Shown here: positions 60,046 through 64,000 of the stretch, piece by piece
Layout of the letters: the number at the start of each line of letters is the position of its first letter
Position numbering within the stretch: the first letter of the stretch is position 1
Notes under the pieces: model-generated
What the model saw: only the letters and a program-made list of their open reading frames with translations
Told to the model about the DNA's origin: nothing
Databases searched by the model: none
DNA from: Emergencia sp. 1XD21-10
GTDB lineage: Bacteria; Bacillota; Clostridia; Peptostreptococcales; Anaerovoracaceae
Assembly: GCF_009936045.1 (NCBI RefSeq)
Contig: NZ_QWEQ01000007.1
Span: 124,001 to 188,000 of the forward strand
Reading direction: 5' to 3'
DNA length: 64,000 bases
Translations under genes and position numbers: made by a program

Positions 60046-61236
60046 ATGTCTAATGTGAAACGAAAAGACAGTAAAAATCGCAATTTGCGTAATGGAGAGA
60101 GCCAGAGAAAAGACGGAAGATACGTTTATAAATATACCGATATATACGGAAAGCCACAGTTTATCTATTCTTGGAAACTTGTACCGACAGACAAGACACC
60201 TGCTGGAAAGCGTGATGATATATCGTTGAGGGAAAAAGAAGCACAGATAAAAAAAGACCTTAACGACGGTATCAACACAGTCGGCGGTAAAATGACAGTC
60301 TGCCAGCTCTACGAGAAAAAGAACAGTCAAAGAAAGAACATCAAGAGGGCTACTGAAAAAGGACGACAGTATCTTATGAACGCTCTGAAAAATGACCCGT
60401 TGGGTATGAGGGCAATTGATACCGTCAAACAGTCAGACGCTAAAGAATGGGCTATCAGAATGAGTGAAAAAGGATATGCCTATAAAACGATTGATAACTA
60501 TAAGCGTTCCTTGAAAGCGTCATTTTATATGGCGATACAAGACGACTGTATCAGAAAGAACCCGTTTGAATTTAAGCTAAGTGATGTTCTGGAAGATGAT
60601 ACGGAGCAGAAAGTTATCCTTACACCAGAGCAGGAAAAACACCTGCTTGCCTTTATGGAAACGGACAAGATTTATAACAAGTATTATGATGAGGTTGTAC
60701 TTCTGCTGGACACGGGACTTCGCATTTCTGAATTTTGCGGACTGACGACGCATATTGATATGCAGAACAGAATACTCAATATAGACCACCAGTTATTGAA
60801 AGATAGCGAAATCGGCTACTATATTGAAACACCAAAGACCAAAAACGGAAAACGGGAACTTCCATTGACAGAACGGGCTTATCAAGCAATCCAAAGAATA
60901 CTAAAAAACAGAGGAAAGGCACAACCGCTGATTGTAGGTGGTTACAGCAATTTCCTATTCTTAAACCGTGAGGGCTTGCCTAAAGTTGCAGGAAACTATG
61001 AGGGCATGGTGCGAGGACTGATTAAGAAGTATAACAAGTATCACACGGACAAGTTACCGAACATCACACCACATTCATTCCGACATACTTACTGTACGAA
61101 TATGGCAAACAGAGGAATGAACCCAAACACTCTGCAATATCTCATGGGACACGCTAACATAACCATGACACTTGGCTATTACGCACACGGTACATTTCAA
61201 TCTGCAAAAGCGGAACTGGAAAGACTGGCTTGTTAA
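60046..61236 (+). CDS. int: Tn916-family tyrosine integrase
   Basis: From the ATG at 60046 (GAAAGGAGCTTTACACT) the protein is 396 residues. The N-terminal arm-binding domain reads KDGRYVYKYTDIYGKPQFIYSW, as in Tn916. The catalytic domain carries DTGLRISEFCGLT (first Arg), TPKTKNGKRELPL (Lys), HSFRHTYCTN (His-x-x-Arg) and the nucleophile region LGYYAHGTF (Tyr). The preceding in-frame start at 59968 overlaps the Xis end and adds 26 residues with no family match. Int and Xis mediate insertion and excision. Confidence 0.95.
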   Translation: MSNVKRKDSKNRNLRNGESQRKDGRYVYKYTDIYGKPQFIYSWKLVPTDKTPAGKRDDISLREKEAQIKKDLNDGINTVGGKMTVCQLYEKKNSQRKNIKRATEKGRQYLMNALKNDPLGMRAIDTVKQSDAKEWAIRMSEKGYAYKTIDNYKRSLKASFYMAIQDDCIRKNPFEFKLSDVLEDDTEQKVILTPEQEKHLLAFMETDKIYNKYYDEVVLLLDTGLRISEFCGLTTHIDMQNRILNIDHQLLKDSEIGYYIETPKTKNGKRELPLTERAYQAIQRILKNRGKAQPLIVGGYSNFLFLNREGLPKVAGNYEGMVRGLIKKYNKYHTDKLPNITPHSFRHTYCTNMANRGMNPNTLQYLMGHANITMTLGYYAHGTFQSAKAELERLAC

Positions 61237-61249
61237 TATCGGAGCTTAT

Positions 61250-61269
61250 ATTTACTACTCATTTACTAC
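61250..61269 (+). repeat. Right integrase arm-type repeats
   Basis: ATTTACTACTCATTTACTAC, one base different from the left copy (37811), same orientation. Confidence 0.65.
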
Positions 61270-61385
61270 TTTTGGTTGCATTTTCATGCTGGTAAATGCC
61301 AGCTTATGCAAGGTATCTTCCAAAAAGAAAATACCGATAAAGCCCTAAAATACGGGATATATCGGCATTTACCAACTTATGAAAA

Positions 61386-61421
61386 GATAATCAGAAATTT
61401 AGTAAGTTTTTTGAATAAAAA
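61386..61421 (-). repeat. Right terminal inverted repeat of the element
   Basis: GATAATCAGA at its inner side and GAATAAAAA at its outer side; complement matches the left repeat in 28 of 36 positions. Confidence 0.75.
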
Positions 61422-61450
61422 CGCAGGAGTTTTTTTCAGAAACTCCTGCG
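61422..61450 (-). terminator. Terminator after the GGGtGRT gene, adjacent to the element
   Basis: CGCAGGAGTTT and AAACTCCTGCG form a perfect 11-bp stem with a 7-nt loop. The element was inserted right behind it (on the AT-rich tail), so the gene pair keeps its own terminator. Confidence 0.88.
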
Positions 61451-61466
61451 TCATCAATTTACATAT

Positions 61467-62465
61467 TTATTTGAATGCTTCCTGTACAGCTACCGCTACA
61501 GCCACGCTGGCGCCAACCATCGGGTTATTTCCCATACCTAAAAATCCCATCATTTCAACATGTGCAGGTACTGAAGAAGAGCCTGCAAACTGTGCATCAG
61601 AGTGCATTCTTCCCATAGTATCTGTCATGCCGTAGGAAGAAGGACCTGCTGCCATATTGTCCGGGTGCAGAGTTCTGCCTGTACCGCCGCCGGATGCAAC
61701 AGAGAAATACTTCTTTCCTTCAAGGACTCTTTCCTTCTTGTAAGTGCCTGCAACCGGGTGCTGGAACCTGGTTGGATTGGTGGAGTTACCAGTGATGGAC
61801 ACGTCCACATTTTCGTGGTGCATAATTGCTACGCCTTCCCTTACATCAAAAGCGCCGTAGCATTTTACTTTCGCTCTGTCCCCCTTGGAGTACGGTGTTT
61901 CTTTGACAACCTTCAGCTCCCCAGTAAAGAAATCAAAGTCTGTCTGCACATAGGTAAAGCCGTTGATTCTGGAAATAATCAGCGCCGCGTCCTTGCCAAG
62001 ACCATTTAAAATTACTCGCAAAGGTTTTGTTCTGACTTTGTTGGCGGAATTTGCAATACCGATTGCGCCTTCTGCCGCCGCAAAGGATTCATGACCTGCA
62101 AGGAATGCAAAGCACTCGGTTTCCTCACTGAGCAGCATAGACGCCAGATTGCCGTGACCGATTCCGACCTTTCTGTCGTCCGCTACAGAGCCAGGAATAC
62201 AAAATGCCTGCAGGCCTTCTCCGATTGCCTTTGCCGCCTCTGCCGCGGTTACAGCTCCCTTTTTCATTGCGATAGCTGCACCAAGGACATATGCCCAGCA
62301 GGCGTCCTCAAAGCAGATAGGCTGAATTCCCTTTACGATTTCGTAAGGATCGAAACCCCTATCGGTACACATTTTACGGGCTTCCTCCAAATCCTTGATT
62401 CCATATTCTTTCATCGCCGCTTCAATTCCGGCGATTCTTCTATCGTAGTTTTCAAATAATTCCAT
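61467..62465 (-). CDS. GGGtGRT protein
   Basis: A 332-residue protein with the name-giving motif SVASGGGTGRTLHPDNMAAG and TGNSTNPTRFQHPVAGTYK. The family is confined mostly to Clostridia and archaea and lacks a proven role. It is always next to an iron-sulfur scaffold-like protein, as here (11 bp downstream of it), so an iron-sulfur related function is inferred. The ribosome site is GGAGGTGCCGGG. Confidence 0.92.
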   Translation of the reverse strand: MELFENYDRRIAGIEAAMKEYGIKDLEEARKMCTDRGFDPYEIVKGIQPICFEDACWAYVLGAAIAMKKGAVTAAEAAKAIGEGLQAFCIPGSVADDRKVGIGHGNLASMLLSEETECFAFLAGHESFAAAEGAIGIANSANKVRTKPLRVILNGLGKDAALIISRINGFTYVQTDFDFFTGELKVVKETPYSKGDRAKVKCYGAFDVREGVAIMHHENVDVSITGNSTNPTRFQHPVAGTYKKERVLEGKKYFSVASGGGTGRTLHPDNMAAGPSSYGMTDTMGRMHSDAQFAGSSSVPAHVEMMGFLGMGNNPMVGASVAVAVAVQEAFK

Positions 62466-62476
62466 CCCGGCACCTC

Positions 62477-63169
62477 CTATTCCTTACGCGGATCAATCTT
62501 CTTGACAGCTTCGTTAAATCTGCCGTAAACCCCGCTGGCTTTCTCAATAGCTTCCATTGGATCCACACCACTTTTGATAAAGTCCATCATACGACCGATG
62601 TTTACATACTTATAGCCGATGATATTGTTATCCTCATCAAGACCTTCCTCTAAAATGTATCCTTCTGCCAGCTCCAGATATCTAGGACCCTTTGCCGCAG
62701 TGGAATAAATAGTGCCAACCTGGCTTCTGGTGCCTTTACCCAGGTCTTCAAGTCCTGCACCGACAGCAAGTCCGCCTTCTGAAAAAGCAGACTGACTTCT
62801 TCCATATACAATCTGTAAAAACAGTTCTCTCATCGCCGTATTTATTGCGTCACAGACAAGGTCTGTGTTTAATGCCTCTAAGATTGTTTTTCCGACCAGA
62901 ATTTCTCCTGCCATGGCTGCAGAATGAGTCATGCCGGAACATCCCAGCGTCTCAATCAGAGCTTCCTGGATTATGCCGTCCTTAACGTTGAGGGTTAATT
63001 TGCATGCACCCTGTTGCGGCGCACACCAGCCGACACCATGTGTCAATCCTGAGATATCTGCAATTTCTTTTGCCTGCACCCATCTGCCTTCTTCGGGAAT
63101 AGGCGCTGGTCCGTGATTTGCATCTCTTCCAACGATACACATATTCTCGACTTCTTTTGTATAAATCAT
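62477..63169 (-). CDS. NifU/IscU-like iron-sulfur scaffold protein
   Basis: 230 residues. The IscU-type fold with Cys in GWCAPQQGACKLTLNV, then ETLGCSGMTHSA and DLVCDAINTAMREL, gives three cysteines placed like the scaffold ligands. This variant has an extended C-terminal part (YVNIGRMMDFIKSGVDPM) and an unusual N-terminus (NHGPAPIPEEGRW). It precedes the GGGtGRT gene in one operon. It likely provides or holds iron-sulfur clusters, inferred from fold. Confidence 0.88.
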   Translation of the reverse strand: MIYTKEVENMCIVGRDANHGPAPIPEEGRWVQAKEIADISGLTHGVGWCAPQQGACKLTLNVKDGIIQEALIETLGCSGMTHSAAMAGEILVGKTILEALNTDLVCDAINTAMRELFLQIVYGRSQSAFSEGGLAVGAGLEDLGKGTRSQVGTIYSTAAKGPRYLELAEGYILEEGLDEDNNIIGYKYVNIGRMMDFIKSGVDPMEAIEKASGVYGRFNEAVKKIDPRKE

Positions 63170-63395
63170 CTTCTACCTCCACTTAAGTTTCGTTACTTCT
63201 TTTAGTATATCATCGGCAGCGCATTTATTCAACTGGTTTTAACTGTATCTTCGACGATGATGAAGGTCAATCCCCCTAAATCACAAAGAAATTTTTCTGT
63301 TATGATGACTTAATGTAAAAAAGTTGAAACTTTTTGCTGCCCTTTAGGACTCTATTTATATGAAAACATTTTATCTGGAGGAAGAACAAATCATT

Positions 63396-63788
63396 ATGGA
63401 CGCAAAAACACAAGCACAAATCGCAGCAAATATCGGATACTTACGCCGCCTTTTCGGCTATACGCAGACTGGACTTGCGAAAGCTCTGGACATGTCAAGA
63501 TGTACTTATGCCTTACTGGAAAACGGCGAACGGCTTCCTACCGCAGATGTTCTGCTTCTTCTGTCGGATTTTTATCATATCAGTGTAGATACAATTTTAC
63601 AGCTGGACTCCCAGAAACTTGTCAATGATGTGATTTTCGCAGACCGTTGCAGCAAACAGCAGCGCAATCTGCTGGAGTTGTATAATCAGTTGTCTCCTGA
63701 AGGAAAAAGAAAACTGATTACCAGATCCAAACAGCTTATTCTGGAAGAAGATATCGGCGAAGTCCCATCCTATCGCACCGCTTTATAG
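63396..63788 (+). CDS. XRE-family transcriptional regulator
   Basis: From the ATG at 63396 (GGAGG site) the protein is 130 residues; an ATG at 63360 has no ribosome site. Helix-turn-helix: IGYLRRLFGYTQTGLAKALD then CTYALLENGERLPTADVL (residues 10-60). The C-terminal part is helical (QQRNLLELYNQLSPEGKRK). Divergent from the NifU-like operon, with about 220 bp between. Target unknown. Confidence 0.88.
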   Translation: MDAKTQAQIAANIGYLRRLFGYTQTGLAKALDMSRCTYALLENGERLPTADVLLLLSDFYHISVDTILQLDSQKLVNDVIFADRCSKQQRNLLELYNQLSPEGKRKLITRSKQLILEEDIGEVPSYRTAL

Positions 63789-63807
63789 AAGAACGCCTGC
63801 AAACACA

Positions 63808-63842
63808 AAGAATATAGCCTGTGCAATGCGCACAGGCTATAT
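63808..63842. terminator. Terminator after the XRE gene
   Basis: ATATAGCCTGTGC and GCGCACAGGCTATAT form a long stem with a small loop 20 bp past the stop. Confidence 0.8.
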
Positions 63843-63935
63843 TCCAACCTATAACATAATACTATATGGATCGTTTGTCCACAATCAGAATTTATCATAT
63901 CTAATCTGTAGAAGTCAATCAAACTTTAGTCCTAT

Positions 63936-64000
63936 TTACTTTTCTATGACCGCTTTTTCTCTGCGGCATCCTGCACAAAAGCCGTAAATCACAGAATTTT
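63936..64000 (-). CDS. C-terminal end of an unidentified gene (runs off right edge)
   Basis: The minus strand reads NSVIYGFCAGCRREKAVIEK then a TAA at 63938-63936. A CxxC near the C-terminus, as in Fur-type or small zinc proteins, is visible, but 21 codons are too few to assign it. Confidence 0.4.
   Translation of the reverse strand, partial: NSVIYGFCAGCRREKAVIEK

Larger units (their letters stand above)
37727..61421. mobile_element. Tn916-family integrative and conjugative element, about 23.7 kb, without tet(M)
   Basis: The element is bounded by 36-bp imperfect inverted repeats at 37727-37762 and 61386-61421 (28 of 36 positions match; both share TCTGATTATC and TTTTTA edges). Just inside each end is the same pair of ATTTACTACT repeats in the same orientation (37811-37830 and 61250-61269, one mismatch), expected of integrase arm sites. 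The gene order matches Tn916: two YdcP, TcpA, oriT, MobT, TcpD, ArdA, TcpE, VirB4, Orf15, Orf14, Orf13, then Orf9, Orf7, Orf8, Xis and Int. All transfer genes look intact. TAAAAACGCA recurs at 37736 and 61416, near the junctions. Exact ends remain approximate by a few bases. Confidence 0.88.

Overview
The window looks like the chromosome of an anaerobic, low-to-mid GC Gram-positive bacterium of the Clostridia. The evidence is a SpoIIM-like protein, GH25 and amidase cell-wall hydrolases, DUF1700/DUF4097 genes, a PFL/UPF0210 plus ACT pair, the GGGtGRT plus NifU-like pair, an OFA-type MFS carrier and AGGAGG-type ribosome binding sites. I place it near the Eubacterium/Anaerovoracaceae type of gut Firmicutes only as an inference; no rRNA gene is present.

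Layout. 1-11.2 kb is almost all minus strand: a partial pyruvate carboxylase, an MscS channel, TypA, a plus-strand amidase, a methyltransferase, a SpoIIM-like protein, an SDR enzyme, an AlbA_2/ATPase regulator, Ung and a MATE exporter. 11.3-15.3 kb (plus) holds a GME-fold protein, an Elp3-like radical SAM protein and the ACT plus PFL pair, with two unexplained palindrome-rich gaps at 12.1-12.3 and 15.4-15.6 kb. 15.6-22.9 kb holds a metallophosphoesterase, an AlkD-like protein and a PadR-DUF1700-DUF4097-ABC-FtsX group. 23.0-26.1 kb is a tight four-gene minus operon: a free-standing lipoyl carrier, a Cys-rich DUF5714 protein, a lipoate ligase and a compact lipoamide dehydrogenase, behind a promoter covered by overlapping palindromes. 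No E1/E2 or glycine-cleavage partner is present. 26.3-31 kb has a DUF4230 protein, tRNA-Ser(GGA), metY behind a methionine-rich leader peptide and terminator, thrC and tRNA-Glu(CTC). 31-37.6 kb has a candidate small RNA, a decayed gene, a GH25 lysozyme, an ECF sigma/anti-sigma pair, GntR, an OFA transporter with a terminator-containing leader, and an internally deleted insertion sequence.

From about 37.73 to 61.42 kb lies a complete Tn916-family integrative conjugative element bounded by 36-bp imperfect inverted repeats, with matching integrase arm-type repeats just inside each end. Order: VaFE adhesin, two YdcP (Orf23/Orf22), TcpA (Orf21), oriT, MobT (Orf20), DUF3789 protein, TcpD, two ArdA, TcpE, VirB4 (Orf16), Orf15, Orf14 (CwlT), Orf13 (TcpC), cargo, Orf9, Orf7, Orf8, Xis, Int. 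There is no tet(M): its place is taken by a TetR regulator with a CPBP-like membrane protein, a GyrI-like protein and a zinc-ribbon (KTR) protein. A SieB-like superinfection-exclusion gene is inserted antisense between Orf22 and TcpA, and a DUF6144 protein plus an ester-cyclase-like protein sit between TcpD and ArdA. The element abuts the terminator of the GGGtGRT/NifU-like operon (61.4-63.2 kb). The window closes with an XRE regulator and the tail of another minus-strand gene.

The points most worth attention are the Met-rich attenuator of metY, the orphan lipoyl operon, the SieB-like antisense cargo and the OFA leader.
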